64,000 nt of DNA from an uncultured Parabacteroides sp. (GCA_949298575.1 CASFXH010000008.1:56289-120288); one strand, 5' to 3'; counted from the stretch's first letter, positions 15,526 through 24,882 are shown. Translations and numbers: made by a program. The notes: a model not told the origin generated them from the sequence alone.

Positions 15526-15658
15526 GTTGACAAGTTGACGAGTTGACAAGCACTTTGTAAAATATCTACGCGTATGCGAAAAGTCATTATTCTTTTTTAT
15601 TTTATACACAAACGTATAAAAGTTCGCGAAATGCCTGTCAACTCGTCAACTTGTCAAC
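15526..15658. mobile_element. MITE-like inverted-repeat element, left copy
   Basis: 133 bp with perfect 23-bp terminal inverted repeats (15526-15548 and 15636-15658) built from heptads of the form AGTTGAC. The AT-rich core (TTTGTAAAATATCTACGCGT ... AGTTCGCGAAATGCC) is the same, in inverse orientation, as the core of the element at 16949-17107. No transposase is inside it. The two copies mirror each other around the Rpn gene. Confidence 0.8.
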
Positions 15659-15936
15659 CAGATCAAATGGCATCCAAGGCGCCATTTTCTTATAAAATAC
15701 TGAATATCTTTTGTGTCAATCATAACCACAATAAATCCTATTTGGTTATTGTAACGTCCATTTTGGAATTTTAATTTACGCATAGCAAGCCCTATTCGAA
15801 CAGAATTGAGCGGTTTTCGTATAGATACGTTAATGTGTTCTAATATTTGCGCGGTGAAAAATATGGAGGGCATCTTCCTTGAGTGACAAAGTCAGGAAAA
15901 ATCTTTCCCTCGTACGGCAATCCGAAAGAAAATCTT
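15659..15936. other. AT-rich spacer before the Rpn gene
   Basis: About 280 bases of AT-rich sequence between the left inverted-repeat element and the Rpn promoter. Short open frames exist but none has a recognisable product or codon pattern. Confidence 0.4.
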
Positions 15937-15944
15937 TACCTTTG
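15937..15944 (+). promoter_or_regulatory. Promoter -7 element of the Rpn gene
   Basis: TACCTTTG matches TAnnTTTG. It lies 63 bases before the chosen ATG; the leader contains CAATTATCAATTGTTAATTA, a small dyad. Confidence 0.5.
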
Positions 15945-16006
15945 CGAAGTTAATGGAATCGTCCATTGTCAATTATCAATTGTTAATTAATAAAAGTAAC
16001 CTTCCT

Positions 16007-16942
16007 ATGAAGTACCTCAATCCAAGAGCGGATCTCACGTTCAAGAAAGTTTTTGGCGAGCATCCTGATCTCGTCATGAGTTTCCTCAATGCCTTGTTAC
16101 CTTTCGAGCGGCCTGAGGATGAAATCAAGAGTGTAGAATATCTTAATCCTGAGTTGGTGCCCCTCAATCCTTTCCGCAAGGACAGCATTGTCGACGTGCG
16201 TTGCAAGGATCAGATGGGTCGGCAATTCATTGTGGAGATGCAGATGATGTGGACACCGGATTACAAACAACGGGTTCTCTTCAATGCCTCAAAAGCGTAT
16301 GTTAGCCAATTGGAGCAAGGCAATGGTTTCGAGTTGTTGCAACCTGTCTATTCCCTTAATTTGCTGAATGACACCTTTTCAAAAGATAGCGAACATTATT
16401 ACCACGATTATCGCATTGTAGAGAGCCAAGAGACCAAAGAGATAATCGAGGGCATGCGCTTCATCTTCGTGGAGCTTCCGAAATTCACGCCGAAGAACTA
16501 TTCAGACAAGAAAATGATGGTCCTTTGGTTGCGTTATCTGACGGAGATCGACGAGAAGACCCGCGAGGTCCCGCAAGAGCTGCTGGAGAACCCGGACATC
16601 CGGAAAGCCGTGACCCAGTTGGAAGAGTCTGCCTTCACGAAATCCCAACTTGCGGCCTATGATAAGTTCTGGGACGTGGTCCGCAACCTCAAGTCGATAT
16701 ATCGATATGCTTCTCAATTGGCGAAGGAAAAAATCCGGGCGGAGGGCTTAGCGAAAGGTCGTGAAGAAGGTCGCGCGGAAGGCCTTGCGAAGGGACGAGA
16801 AGAAGGCCTTGCGAAAGGTCTCGAAAAAGGTCGGGAAGAGGAACGTTTAACGCTTGCCCGAGGCATGAAAGCCAAAGGCCTTCCTCCGGAACTGATCGCG
16901 GAGATCACCGGTTTGCCCCTTAAGGCTATTGAGGCGCTTTGA
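16007..16942 (+). CDS. Rpn-family PD-(D/E)XK nuclease/putative transposase
   Basis: 311 aa from the ATG at 16007 (MKYLNPRADLTFKKVFG, the canonical start; an upstream in-frame ATG at 15953 adds an atypical leader). The nuclease core is seen as Asp63 in 'SIVDVRC' and Glu77-x-Gln79 in 'QFIVEMQM'. After ~residue 240 comes a repetitive, charged segment (LAKGREEGRAEGLAKGREEGLAKG), then a small C-terminal helical motif (KGLPPELIAEITGLPLKAIEAL). Rpn proteins promote recombination and DNA cleavage in E. coli and exist in many copies in Bacteroidetes. Here it is bracketed by mirrored repeat elements, which suggests a mobile unit. Confidence 0.88.
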   Translation: MKYLNPRADLTFKKVFGEHPDLVMSFLNALLPFERPEDEIKSVEYLNPELVPLNPFRKDSIVDVRCKDQMGRQFIVEMQMMWTPDYKQRVLFNASKAYVSQLEQGNGFELLQPVYSLNLLNDTFSKDSEHYYHDYRIVESQETKEIIEGMRFIFVELPKFTPKNYSDKKMMVLWLRYLTEIDEKTREVPQELLENPDIRKAVTQLEESAFTKSQLAAYDKFWDVVRNLKSIYRYASQLAKEKIRAEGLAKGREEGRAEGLAKGREEGLAKGLEKGREEERLTLARGMKAKGLPPELIAEITGLPLKAIEAL

Positions 16943-16948
16943 GGGGAG

Positions 16949-17107
16949 GAAAGTTGACACCCTTGACACCTTGACACCTGTTTCGCGAACTTTCTACTGT
17001 TTGTTCAAAAAATAAAAAAGAATAATGACATTAATCTTTTTTATTTTTTCGCGTACGCGTAGATATTTTACAAAACAGGTGTCAAGGTGTCAAGGGTGTC
17101 AACTTTC
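16949..17107. mobile_element. MITE-like inverted-repeat element, right copy
   Basis: 159 bp with perfect 35-bp terminal inverted repeats (16949-16983 and 17073-17107) built from TTGACACC-type units. The core (TTTCGCGAACTTT ... AATAAAAAAGAATAATGAC ... TACGCGTAGATATTTTACAAA) matches the left element in reverse orientation, with an extra ~16 bp. It starts 7 bases after the Rpn stop codon and could also act as a transcription terminator. Confidence 0.85.
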
Positions 17108-17130
17108 AGGAATACCTTAGAAATCGTTTA

Positions 17131-17883
17131 TTAAGGTAATTCCTTGATCTTGATGTTTTTGAACCAAACCTCGTTGCCATGGTCCTGAAGGAGGATATGG
17201 CCTTCGCGGGCGTTCCCGAAATTGGGCCAGTCGCGGTATTTGCTGTAGTTGACGAGGGCTTTCCAGAGGTCGTTGTTCCGGTCGTACTCGAGGAGTTTGG
17301 TGCCGTTGAGCCAATGCTCGACGTGGTTGTCCTCGACGATGATCATCGCCGTGTTGAACTCGCCCGGATGGTAAGGTTTATTGTCGGGCGCGGGGATGAG
17401 GTCGTAGAGGGAGCCAAGCCGTCGGTTGCCCATGACACCCAGCTTCGCGTCGGGATGGCGCTCGTCGTCGAGGATCTGGAATTCGCACCCGATGGCCGAG
17501 CCTTCGCCTTTGTTGAGGTCGGGATCGACGAAGTATTTGACTCCGCTATTAGCGCCTTCGGTGATCTTGAAATCGACCTTGAGGATGAAGTTGCGGTATT
17601 TGCGGAGGGTGACGATGTCGCCCCCATTGGTTGACTCGCCGCCATCGCCGGGTTCCACTTTCAGGAGTCCGTCTTCAATGCGCCAGCCCTTCTCCGGAAA
17701 GGCCTGGAGCTTAGCGCCTCGCCAGCCTTCGGTGTTTTTTCCGTTCCAAAGCAGTTGCCAGCCGTCGCGGGCTTCCTCGACGGAGAGGGTGTTAGGGGTT
17801 TGAGAGGGGGCGTTTTGCGCCTGGAGGCCGGGCAGCGTTCCGGCCGCGATGAGTAATGTCGCCGCGATTAAGAATCGTTTCAT
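17131..17883 (-). CDS. Secreted DUF1080 (3-keto-disaccharide hydrolase) protein
   Basis: 250 aa from the ATG at 17883, which gives a clean Sec signal [23 protein letters not shown]; an earlier in-frame start would bury it. The body is the DUF1080 jelly roll: '[16 protein letters not shown]', '[53 protein letters not shown]', '[16 protein letters not shown]' and 'NIKIKELP' at the end. Family members cleave 3-keto-glycosides. It lies 20 bases after the Gfo/Idh/MocA gene, whose product could make the 3-keto substrate. Likely periplasmic. Confidence 0.85.
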   Translation of the reverse strand: MKRFLIAATLLIAAGTLPGLQAQNAPSQTPNTLSVEEARDGWQLLWNGKNTEGWRGAKLQAFPEKGWRIEDGLLKVEPGDGGESTNGGDIVTLRKYRNFILKVDFKITEGANSGVKYFVDPDLNKGEGSAIGCEFQILDDERHPDAKLGVMGNRRLGSLYDLIPAPDNKPYHPGEFNTAMIIVEDNHVEHWLNGTKLLEYDRNNDLWKALVNYSKYRDWPNFGNAREGHILLQDHGNEVWFKNIKIKELP

Positions 17884-17903
17884 TGCTTGTTTTCCTTTTT
17901 CAT

Positions 17904-19328
17904 TTATAATTGATAGAACATTTCCCATCCTTTACGGGGAGGTTCGCCGGCCAGTAAAGCGTTGGCGAACTCGTTGTTGGTAAACCGCTTCGTGCGGGTA
18001 TCGAAAAGAAGTCGGGGCGTGTTGAGCCGTTGGGCGATAACCCCGAGGCTGAACACTTGGCTCATCGGGCCGAAGACCTCGAACGGGGAGCGTGTTTTCT
18101 CCTCACCCCGACACGCCCGGAGGAAGTTCTCGAAATGGTTCGAGGGGCTTTGGGGAACTTCGGGGAGGAAAGGAGCCATCTCGCGAGCCCGTTCGTCGGG
18201 AATGATCGAGAGGGTAGAGCCATGCGAGGCACCTTTGAAGACCAAGTCTTTTCCGTAAATGATCTTACCGGGATTGAGCTTCGTGTCTTCAATGTCGCCT
18301 TGGTTGCTCACGGGTACGTTGGGATCGAGGGCCGCTACGCCATAACCTGGAGGAAGGGGCGGTAAGTTGTCCACGCCGTCATACCAGGTCAAGTCGACAG
18401 GCGGCATTTCCCCCCGCTGGCCGAACCGGAAGCGGAGCGTCGTGGCGAAGGGGAAGAAGAAATCGTTGTGCCCGTCGGCCCGTATCAAATCGATCTCGTA
18501 GGGGAGACCGAGTTGAAGGAACTCGTGCGCGGTGTCGATCAGGTGCGCGCCCCAATCGCCCAAGGCCCCCATGCCGAAGTCGTACCAACTTCGCCAATCG
18601 CCCAAATGATAGAGGACGTTGTAATCGTGGTAGGGGCGTTGCATGAGCCAGGTCATCCAGTCGAGGGTCTTTGGAAGCGGTTGTTTTTCCGGATAGCGGT
18701 CGATGTTCGCGTCCCATTGGTGCCAACGGCGGGCGTTGTTCATGTGGGCGGTGATGGCGGTGACATCCTTGATGATGCCCGCTTCCATCCAAGCCTTGAA
18801 TTGGAAATAGTTCGCTTCCGAGTGCCCTTGATTGCCTACTTGCGTAACGGATTCGGGATGTCGGCGTGCGGCGTCCATCATCAACTCCGCCTCGAGGAAG
18901 GTGCGGGCCATGGGCTTCTCCACATAGACATGTTTCCCCATCGAAAGGGCCAACATGGCGATGGCGAAATGGGAATGGTCGGGCGTGGCGATAGCGACGG
19001 CCTCGAATTGGTTGCCCATCTTGTCGAACAATTCGCGGAAGTCCTGGAAGCGGCGGGCGTTGGGATACATACCCATCACTTTTTGGGTGTGCTTGGCGCC
19101 CATATCGACGTCGCACAGGGCGACGACGTTCACTTGGTTCGTTTTCGCGAACTCGCCGATGATTTGCTCGCCCCGGTTTCCGATGCCGATGTAGGCGATA
19201 TTGACTTTCCGCCCCGCTCCAATCACTTGGCTATAACTCTTCGCGTTCAGGGAATGTCCTGGTACGCCGATGGCTAGTCCGGCGGAAGCCAAGGCCATTG
19301 TCCTTAAGAAATCTCTTCGTGTTGTCAT
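17904..19328 (-). CDS. Tat-exported Gfo/Idh/MocA-family oxidoreductase
   Basis: 474 aa. The N-terminus [21 protein letters not shown] is a twin-arginine signal. The Rossmann domain follows ([19 protein letters not shown]), then '[11 protein letters not shown]' and the family hallmark '[13 protein letters not shown]'. '[13 protein letters not shown]' lies in the C-terminal substrate domain. Exported members bind their NAD cofactor tightly and oxidise or hydrolyse sugars. The gene is first of a two-gene unit with the DUF1080 protein. The substrate is unknown; a 3-keto-glycoside route is the most likely reading. Confidence 0.88.
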   Translation of the reverse strand: MTTRRDFLRTMALASAGLAIGVPGHSLNAKSYSQVIGAGRKVNIAYIGIGNRGEQIIGEFAKTNQVNVVALCDVDMGAKHTQKVMGMYPNARRFQDFRELFDKMGNQFEAVAIATPDHSHFAIAMLALSMGKHVYVEKPMARTFLEAELMMDAARRHPESVTQVGNQGHSEANYFQFKAWMEAGIIKDVTAITAHMNNARRWHQWDANIDRYPEKQPLPKTLDWMTWLMQRPYHDYNVLYHLGDWRSWYDFGMGALGDWGAHLIDTAHEFLQLGLPYEIDLIRADGHNDFFFPFATTLRFRFGQRGEMPPVDLTWYDGVDNLPPLPPGYGVAALDPNVPVSNQGDIEDTKLNPGKIIYGKDLVFKGASHGSTLSIIPDERAREMAPFLPEVPQSPSNHFENFLRACRGEEKTRSPFEVFGPMSQVFSLGVIAQRLNTPRLLFDTRTKRFTNNEFANALLAGEPPRKGWEMFYQL

Positions 19329-19504
19329 CGTATCTATTTATTAAGGTATACTTTTTGAATCGGGCGATAAAGGTAAGGAAATCTTTTGGTGCGTGAAGCT
19401 TTGAGGACGATGATTTTCTTTTGGGAACGCGTCTCTTTTCCTTTCCGGAAAACTTAAAATATGGTAAATACCCCGAATTATGCGGAGGAAGTGGCTTTAT
19501 TGTA

Positions 19505-19512
19505 TATTTTTG
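19505..19512 (+). promoter_or_regulatory. Promoter -7 element of the hexuronate cluster
   Basis: TATTTTTG fits TAnnTTTG and lies 26 bases before the KDG kinase ATG. Confidence 0.45.
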
Positions 19513-19538
19513 TTTCAAATTGAGAAAGAAAACAAACC

Positions 19539-20579
19539 ATGAAGCATATCGTAACTTTTGGAGAAATCATGTTGCGCTTGGCGACACCCGGTTACTTGCG
19601 TTTCTCGCAAGCGGATGTCTTGAGCGCCACTTTTGGGGGAGGCGAGGCGAATGTGGCCGTCTCTCTGGCGAATTATGGCATGCCGGTCCGTTTCGTGACT
19701 CGCTTGCCGGAGAATGATTTGGCCGGGGCTTGTGTCAAGGACTTGCGTAAGCACGGCGTCAATACGGACTATATTGTTTATGGCGGTGATCGCTTGGGAA
19801 TCTATTTCCTGGAGACTGGCGCCGTGGCTCGGGCCAGTAAAGTGGTTTACGACCGGGCGCATTCGGCGATGGCCGAGATCCGTCCGGGCATGGTGGACTG
19901 GAAGCGGGTGTTCGAGGACGTGGATTGGTTCCATTGGACCGGCATTACGCCCGCGATCAGCCAAGGGGCGGCTGAGGCATGCCTGGAGGCTGTGCGAGAG
20001 GCGAACCGGCGGGGGATTACGGTCTCATGCGACTTGAATTACCGGAAAAACCTTTGGAAATATGGCGCGAAGGCGTCGGAAATCATGCCCGCCTTGGTGG
20101 AAGGGTGTGATCTGATTATGGGCAACGAGGAAGACGCCGAAAAAGTGTTTGGCATTAAGCCGGAAGGTTTTGACGCGAGCGCGACAGGGGGAAAAGTGGA
20201 TTCCGACTCGTTCGAGCAAGTTTGTCGGCAGCTGATGGCTCGTTTCCCGAAAGCCCAAAAGGTAGCGCTTACGCTGCGGGGATCGGTCAACGCGAACCAC
20301 AACACGTGGGGCGGCGTGCTTTTCGATGGCGAGCGTTTGTATCGTTCGGCCCGTTATGACATTACGCATATCGTCGACCGGGTTGGCGGGGGCGACGCGT
20401 TCATGGGAGGCTTGATTTATGGCTTGCGGACCTACGTGGGCGATGACCAGAAAGCCTTGGACTTCGCCGCGGCGGCTTCTTGCTTGAAGCATACCATTTA
20501 TGGAGATTATAACCAAGTCACGACTCGCGAGGTAGAAAGCCTGATGGCGGGCGATGGTTCCGGACGAGTCTCTCGCTGA
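19539..20579 (+). CDS. kdgK: 2-keto-3-deoxygluconate kinase (PfkB family)
   Basis: 346 aa. PfkB signatures: 'ATFGGGEANVAVSLANYGMPVRFVTRLPEND' near the N-terminus and 'DRVGGGDAFMGGLIYGL' near the C-terminus, with the catalytic Asp of the GxGD motif. 'SCDLNYRKNLW' and 'LIMGNEEDAEKVFG' are typical of KDG kinases. It phosphorylates KDG to KDPG, which the next gene's aldolase splits. A 47-base gap separates it from eda. First gene of the hexuronate operon. Confidence 0.9.
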   Translation: MKHIVTFGEIMLRLATPGYLRFSQADVLSATFGGGEANVAVSLANYGMPVRFVTRLPENDLAGACVKDLRKHGVNTDYIVYGGDRLGIYFLETGAVARASKVVYDRAHSAMAEIRPGMVDWKRVFEDVDWFHWTGITPAISQGAAEACLEAVREANRRGITVSCDLNYRKNLWKYGAKASEIMPALVEGCDLIMGNEEDAEKVFGIKPEGFDASATGGKVDSDSFEQVCRQLMARFPKAQKVALTLRGSVNANHNTWGGVLFDGERLYRSARYDITHIVDRVGGGDAFMGGLIYGLRTYVGDDQKALDFAAAASCLKHTIYGDYNQVTTREVESLMAGDGSGRVSR

Positions 20580-20626
20580 GTAAGAGGAAGATGTTTATGA
20601 AAGTTAATCTTAAATAGAATAATACG

Positions 20627-21298
20627 ATGGCACGATTCAATAAGATTCAAGTGTTGGGGACGATGGCGGCGACACGCGTCGTTCCCGTGTTTTATCATGC
20701 GGACGCGGCGGTCGCTTGTCAGGTCGTACGGGCTTGCTATGAGGGTGGTATCCGGGCGTTTGAGTTCACGAACCGGGGCGATTTTGCCCTCGACGTGTTC
20801 AAGGAAGTGATGACGTATGTCCAGAAAGCCTGTCCGGAACTGATCCTGGGAGCGGGGACGATTATCGACGCGCCGACCGCCGCGCTCTATATCCAATATG
20901 GCGCGAATTTTATCGTGGCTCCTTATTTGAACCTGGAGGTGGCTCGCCTGTGTAATCGTCACCTGATTCCTTATACGCCGGGATGTGGCTCGGTGACGGA
21001 GATTGGCGAGGCGCACGAGTTGGGATGCGACCTGGTGAAAGTCTTTCCCGCGGGCGAAGTGGGTGGTCCCTCGTTCGTGAAGAATGTCAAGGCGCCCCTT
21101 CCTTGGGCGATGATCATGGCTACTGGTGCCGTGGAGCCTACCGAGGCGAACTTGATGGCTTGGATGAAAGCGGGCGCGACCTGCGTAGGGATGGGTTCCA
21201 AGCTTTTCCCGAAGGAAACGATCACCGCGGGTGATTGGGCGGCGATTACGGAAAAGTGCCGGACGTGTTTGGAAATCCTTAATCCTTCCTTGCCATGA
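20627..21298 (+). CDS. eda: KDPG/KHG aldolase
   Basis: 223 aa. Class I aldolase of the Eda family: 'GGIRAFEFTNRG' carries the catalytic Glu, 'LGAGTIIDAPTAALYIQYGANFIVAPYLN' the barrel core, and 'YTPGCGSVTEIGEAHELGCDLVKVFPAGEVGGPSFVKN' the Schiff-base Lys in LVKVFPA. It cleaves KDPG to pyruvate and glyceraldehyde 3-phosphate. The stop overlaps the transporter start by ATGA. Confidence 0.93.
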   Translation: MARFNKIQVLGTMAATRVVPVFYHADAAVACQVVRACYEGGIRAFEFTNRGDFALDVFKEVMTYVQKACPELILGAGTIIDAPTAALYIQYGANFIVAPYLNLEVARLCNRHLIPYTPGCGSVTEIGEAHELGCDLVKVFPAGEVGGPSFVKNVKAPLPWAMIMATGAVEPTEANLMAWMKAGATCVGMGSKLFPKETITAGDWAAITEKCRTCLEILNPSLP

Positions 21299-22716
21299 AA
21301 GGAATGACGCATTATCGCTGGACCATCTGCATCATGATGTTCCTGGCCTTGACGATCAACTATCTGGACAGGCAGGTCCTCTCGTTGACGTGGGATGAGT
21401 TTATCAAGCCTGAGTTCCATTGGGATGAGTCGCATTACGGATTGGTTACGGCTACTTTCTCGATCGTTTACGCGATCGGGATGCTTTTCGCCGGGCGGAT
21501 CATCGACTGGTTGGGGACGAAGCGAGGGTATTTATGGTCAATCGGCATCTGGTCGGCAGGTGCTTGCCTTCACGCGTTGTGCGGGGTCGCGACGGAGTGG
21601 CATGTCGGTCTTTCAGATAAAGCGCAATTGATGGCCGCCACGGGGGATATGGCGGTGATGATCGCGACTTACAGCATGTATTTCTTCCTCTTGGCCCGTT
21701 GTGTCTTGGCGATTGGCGAGTCGGGTTATTTCCCGGTCGCGGTCAAGGTGACGGCCGAGTATTTCCCGAAACGGGACCGGGCTTTCGCGACCTCGATCTT
21801 TAACGCGGGAGCTTCCATCGGGGCCTTGGTCGCGCCGCTGAGCATTCCTTATTTGGCGAAATTTTGGGGATGGGAATGGGCTTTCGTGATCATCGGCGCG
21901 TTGGGCTTCGTATGGATGGGCTTCTGGGTCTTCATGTACGCACCACCCAGCCAAAGCCGTTTTGTCAATCAAGCGGAGTTGGACTACATTGAGCAAGACA
22001 AGCGTCTGGAGGCGGATTTGGTAAAGAACCCGACGGAAGAGAAGGAGATGCCTTTCCTCCAGTGCTTTCGTTATCGGCAGACTTGGGCCTTCGCTTTGGG
22101 TAAGTTCATGACGGATGGCGTCTGGTGGTTCTTCCTCTTTTGGACCCCTTCTTATTTAAATACACAATTTGGCATCAAGATGACGGAAGGCTTGGGAAGT
22201 GCCATGATCTTTGTCTTATACGCCATCACGATGCTCTCGATCTATGGTGGGAAATTGCCTACCATTTTCATCAACCGGACCGGTTCCAACCCTTATGCCG
22301 CCCGGATGAAGGCGATGTTGATCTTCGCTTTCGTGCCCTTAATCGTGTTGTTCGCCCAGCCGTTGGGGACGGTTTCACCTTGGTTCTCGGTGATTATTAT
22401 AGGTATTGGTTGCGCGGCGCACCAGTCGTGGTCGGCCAATATTTACACGACCGTGAGCGATATGTTCCCCCGGAGCGCGGTAGCGACCGTGACAGGGATT
22501 GGGGGGATGGCGGGAGGCCTCAGCTCGATGCTGATGCAGATGACCGCGGGTCAGCTCTTCGTCTACGCGGATGAGGTTCAGCTCGCGTTCATGGGATTCG
22601 TCGGGAAGCCGGCGGGCTATTTCATTATTTTCTGCGTTTGTTCGGTCGCTTATTTGTTGGGATGGATAATCATGAAGAGCCTTGTCCCGCGATACAAGTT
22701 GATTGAGGTGGAGTGA
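21295..22716 (+). CDS. MFS transporter, ExuT-like hexuronate family
   Basis: 473 aa with about 12 membrane spans. The start 'RWTICIMMFLALTINYLDRQVLSL' and the '(A)GRIIDWLGTKRGY' loop between TM2 and TM3 are typical of the anion:cation symporter family that includes ExuT. 'ARCVLAIGESGYFPVAVKVTAEYFPKRDRAFATSIFNAGASIGALVAP' is the TM4-5 signature. Its position inside the KDG pathway points to glucuronate or galacturonate uptake across the inner membrane. ATGA overlap with eda. Confidence 0.88.
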   Translation: MKGMTHYRWTICIMMFLALTINYLDRQVLSLTWDEFIKPEFHWDESHYGLVTATFSIVYAIGMLFAGRIIDWLGTKRGYLWSIGIWSAGACLHALCGVATEWHVGLSDKAQLMAATGDMAVMIATYSMYFFLLARCVLAIGESGYFPVAVKVTAEYFPKRDRAFATSIFNAGASIGALVAPLSIPYLAKFWGWEWAFVIIGALGFVWMGFWVFMYAPPSQSRFVNQAELDYIEQDKRLEADLVKNPTEEKEMPFLQCFRYRQTWAFALGKFMTDGVWWFFLFWTPSYLNTQFGIKMTEGLGSAMIFVLYAITMLSIYGGKLPTIFINRTGSNPYAARMKAMLIFAFVPLIVLFAQPLGTVSPWFSVIIIGIGCAAHQSWSANIYTTVSDMFPRSAVATVTGIGGMAGGLSSMLMQMTAGQLFVYADEVQLAFMGFVGKPAGYFIIFCVCSVAYLLGWIIMKSLVPRYKLIEVE

Positions 22717-22731
22717 ATGGGCATTCTAAGC

Positions 22732-22755
22732 GTTTCGCGTTGCTGAACGCGAAAC
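22732..22755. repeat. Palindromic hairpin between transporter and SDR genes
   Basis: GTTTCGCGTT and AACGCGAAAC form a perfect 10-bp stem around GCTG. It lacks a T-tract, so it may be an mRNA stabiliser or processing site and not a terminator. Confidence 0.6.
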
Positions 22756-22822
22756 CTTGCATTCCCAAGCGCGAAATCAATAGAATTGGATTATGAATTT
22801 AATACGATAGGAAACAGAGCAG

Positions 22823-23635
22823 ATGAAAAACTTATTCTCAGTAGAAAACAAGACGATCGTGATCACGGGTGGTACGGGCGTGTTGGGTCGGACGATGGTT
22901 CGTCATTTCGCTTCTGAGGGAGCGAATGTGGTCGTGGTCGGGCGGAATGAGGAACGAGGCCAGGCCTTGATCGAAGTGGTGAAAAAAGAAGGCGGATCGG
23001 CGCTTTTCTTCCAAGCGGATGTCTTGGAAGATGTGGCGGTCCGACGGGTTTATGAGGAGGTCATGCGGCGTTTCGGTCGGGTGGATGTCTTGATCAACGC
23101 CGCTGGAGGAAATATGGCGGGCGCTACGATCTCGCCTGATCAAACCCTTTTTGACCTAGACCTCTCAGCGATGCGCCAAGTGGTCGACTTGAATCTTTTC
23201 GGGACGGTGCTTCCCACCATGATCTTCGCCCGGGCGATGGCCGACCAGAAGGCGGGATCGATTATCAACGTGGCTTCGGAAGCGGCGCTCAGGCCCTTGA
23301 CCCGTGTGGCGGGTTATGGCGCGGCTAAAGCGGCGGTGGTCAATTTCACGAAGTATCTTTGTGGCGAATTGGCGATGAAGTTTGGCGAAGGTATCCGGGT
23401 GAACGCCATCGCGCCGGGCTTCTTCTTGACGGAGCAAAACCGGGCGTTGCTCACCAATCCCGACGGAAGTCTCACGCCCCGGGCCGAGACGATTTTGGCC
23501 CATACGCCTTTCCGCCGTTTTGGCGAGCCGGAAGATTTGCTGGGGACACTCCAGTGGTTGGCGAGCGACGCTTCCCGGTTTGTCTCGGGAACCGTGACCG
23601 TGATTGACGGAGGTTTCGACGCCTTCTCGATTTAG
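22823..23635 (+). CDS. SDR-type D-mannonate/fructuronate oxidoreductase
   Basis: 270 aa short-chain dehydrogenase. Cofactor motif 'TGGTGVLGRTM', 'INAAGGN', the catalytic Ser in 'INVASEAAL', Tyr-x3-Lys in 'GYGAAKAAVVNF', and 'NAIAPGFFLTEQNR' after it. In uronate clusters SDRs of this type interconvert fructuronate and mannonate in place of the longer UxuB enzyme; the next gene makes mannonate dehydratase, which supports that role. The exact substrate is inferred from context. Confidence 0.85.
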   Translation: MKNLFSVENKTIVITGGTGVLGRTMVRHFASEGANVVVVGRNEERGQALIEVVKKEGGSALFFQADVLEDVAVRRVYEEVMRRFGRVDVLINAAGGNMAGATISPDQTLFDLDLSAMRQVVDLNLFGTVLPTMIFARAMADQKAGSIINVASEAALRPLTRVAGYGAAKAAVVNFTKYLCGELAMKFGEGIRVNAIAPGFFLTEQNRALLTNPDGSLTPRAETILAHTPFRRFGEPEDLLGTLQWLASDASRFVSGTVTVIDGGFDAFSI

Positions 23636-23650
23636 AAATAGGCTTATTCT

Positions 23651-23685
23651 TAATTCTTAATTCTTAATTCTTAATTCTTAATTCT
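23651..23685. repeat. Heptanucleotide repeat TAATTCT x5
   Basis: Five perfect tandem copies, preceded by one degenerate copy at 23644. The array fills most of the 59-base gap between the SDR and uxuA genes and ends 9 bases before the uxuA ATG, where copy-number change could alter translation. Confidence 0.9.
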
Positions 23686-23694
23686 TTATTTATC

Positions 23695-24861
23695 ATGATT
23701 CAATCGTGGAGATGGTATGGGCCGGATGATCCGGTCTCTCTTTGGGATATCCGGCAAGCGGGCGCGACAGACGTGGTTCACGCGCTCCATCACATTCCGA
23801 ATGGTGAGGTTTGGCCCATGGAGGAAATCAAGCGTCGGCAAGCGTTGATCGCCGAGGCTGGTCTTGTGTGGAGCGTGGTGGAAAGCGTGCCGGTCCATGA
23901 GCATATTAAGACACAGACAGGCGATTTTCAGCGCTATATTGAGCATTATAAACAGACGTTGCGCCATTTGGCGGCTTGTGGCATCCGGTGCGTGACCTAT
24001 AATTTCATGCCTGTACTCGACTGGACCCGAACCGATTTGGCCTATCGCCTTCCGGATGGTTCGCGAGCGTTGCGTTTCGAACGGGACGCTTTCATGGCTT
24101 TCGATCTCTATATTTTGTGTCGGCCGGAAGCCGAGGCGGAATATTCTGAGGCGGAGAAAGCGCGGGCACGGGTTCGTTATGACCGGATGGACGTGGAGGA
24201 ACGGGAGCGGTTGACTCGGAATATTCTCGCCGGTCTGCCGGGCGCGGAGGAGAGTTTTACCCTCGACCAGTTCCGGGAAGCGTTGGAGCGTTATCGCTCG
24301 GTCGACGCGGAACGGCTTCGGGACAACCTGGTTTATTTCTTGCGGGAGATCTGTCCTGTGGCGGATGAATGCGGCGTGGAATTGGTCATTCATCCGGACG
24401 ATCCGCCTTATTCCATTTTAGGTTTGCCCCGCATCCTCTCGACGGCAGAGGATTTCCGGACGTTGGTGGCCCGGGTACCTAATCCCTCGAATGGGCTTTG
24501 CCTTTGCGCCGGTTCGTTGGGCGTGCGGGCCGATAATGATTTGGTGGGGATGATGCGTGAGTTCGGGGACCGGATCAATTTCGTCCATTTGCGAAGCACG
24601 AAGCGTGACGGGATGGGAAATTTCTACGAGGCCAACCATTTGGAAGGCGACGTGGATATGTATGCCTTGATGAAAGCCTTGCTGGAGGTGGAAAGTCGGC
24701 GGGGTTGCCGGATTCCTGTCCGCCCGGATCATGGTCATCAGATGGTAGACGATCTGCGTAAGCGAACCAATCCCGGCTATTCTTGCGTCGGCCGCTTGCG
24801 GGGTTTGGCCGAGCTGCGAGGGCTGGAGATGGGGATCGCCCGGAGCCTTTTCGGAAAATAA
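23695..24861 (+). CDS. uxuA: Mannonate dehydratase
   Basis: 388 aa, normal for UxuA. '[37 protein letters not shown]' is the usual start; '[18 protein letters not shown]' and '[19 protein letters not shown]' carry barrel and metal-binding residues; '[11 protein letters not shown]' and '[14 protein letters not shown]' are further conserved blocks. It dehydrates D-mannonate to 2-keto-3-deoxygluconate, the substrate of the KDG kinase at the head of this cluster. It is the last gene of the cluster. Confidence 0.95.
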   Translation: MIQSWRWYGPDDPVSLWDIRQAGATDVVHALHHIPNGEVWPMEEIKRRQALIAEAGLVWSVVESVPVHEHIKTQTGDFQRYIEHYKQTLRHLAACGIRCVTYNFMPVLDWTRTDLAYRLPDGSRALRFERDAFMAFDLYILCRPEAEAEYSEAEKARARVRYDRMDVEERERLTRNILAGLPGAEESFTLDQFREALERYRSVDAERLRDNLVYFLREICPVADECGVELVIHPDDPPYSILGLPRILSTAEDFRTLVARVPNPSNGLCLCAGSLGVRADNDLVGMMREFGDRINFVHLRSTKRDGMGNFYEANHLEGDVDMYALMKALLEVESRRGCRIPVRPDHGHQMVDDLRKRTNPGYSCVGRLRGLAELRGLEMGIARSLFGK

Positions 24862-24882
24862 GGGCTTTACGGGAAATCTCCC

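Noticed and set aside
15646-15873. 75-aa minus-strand ORF upstream of the Rpn gene
   Set aside because: No recognised family and overlapping the inverted-repeat element; probably chance in AT-rich DNA.
22732-22755. Hairpin as a Rho-independent terminator inside the hexuronate cluster
   Set aside because: The stem is perfect but no T-tract follows on either strand, and the downstream gene belongs to the same pathway.
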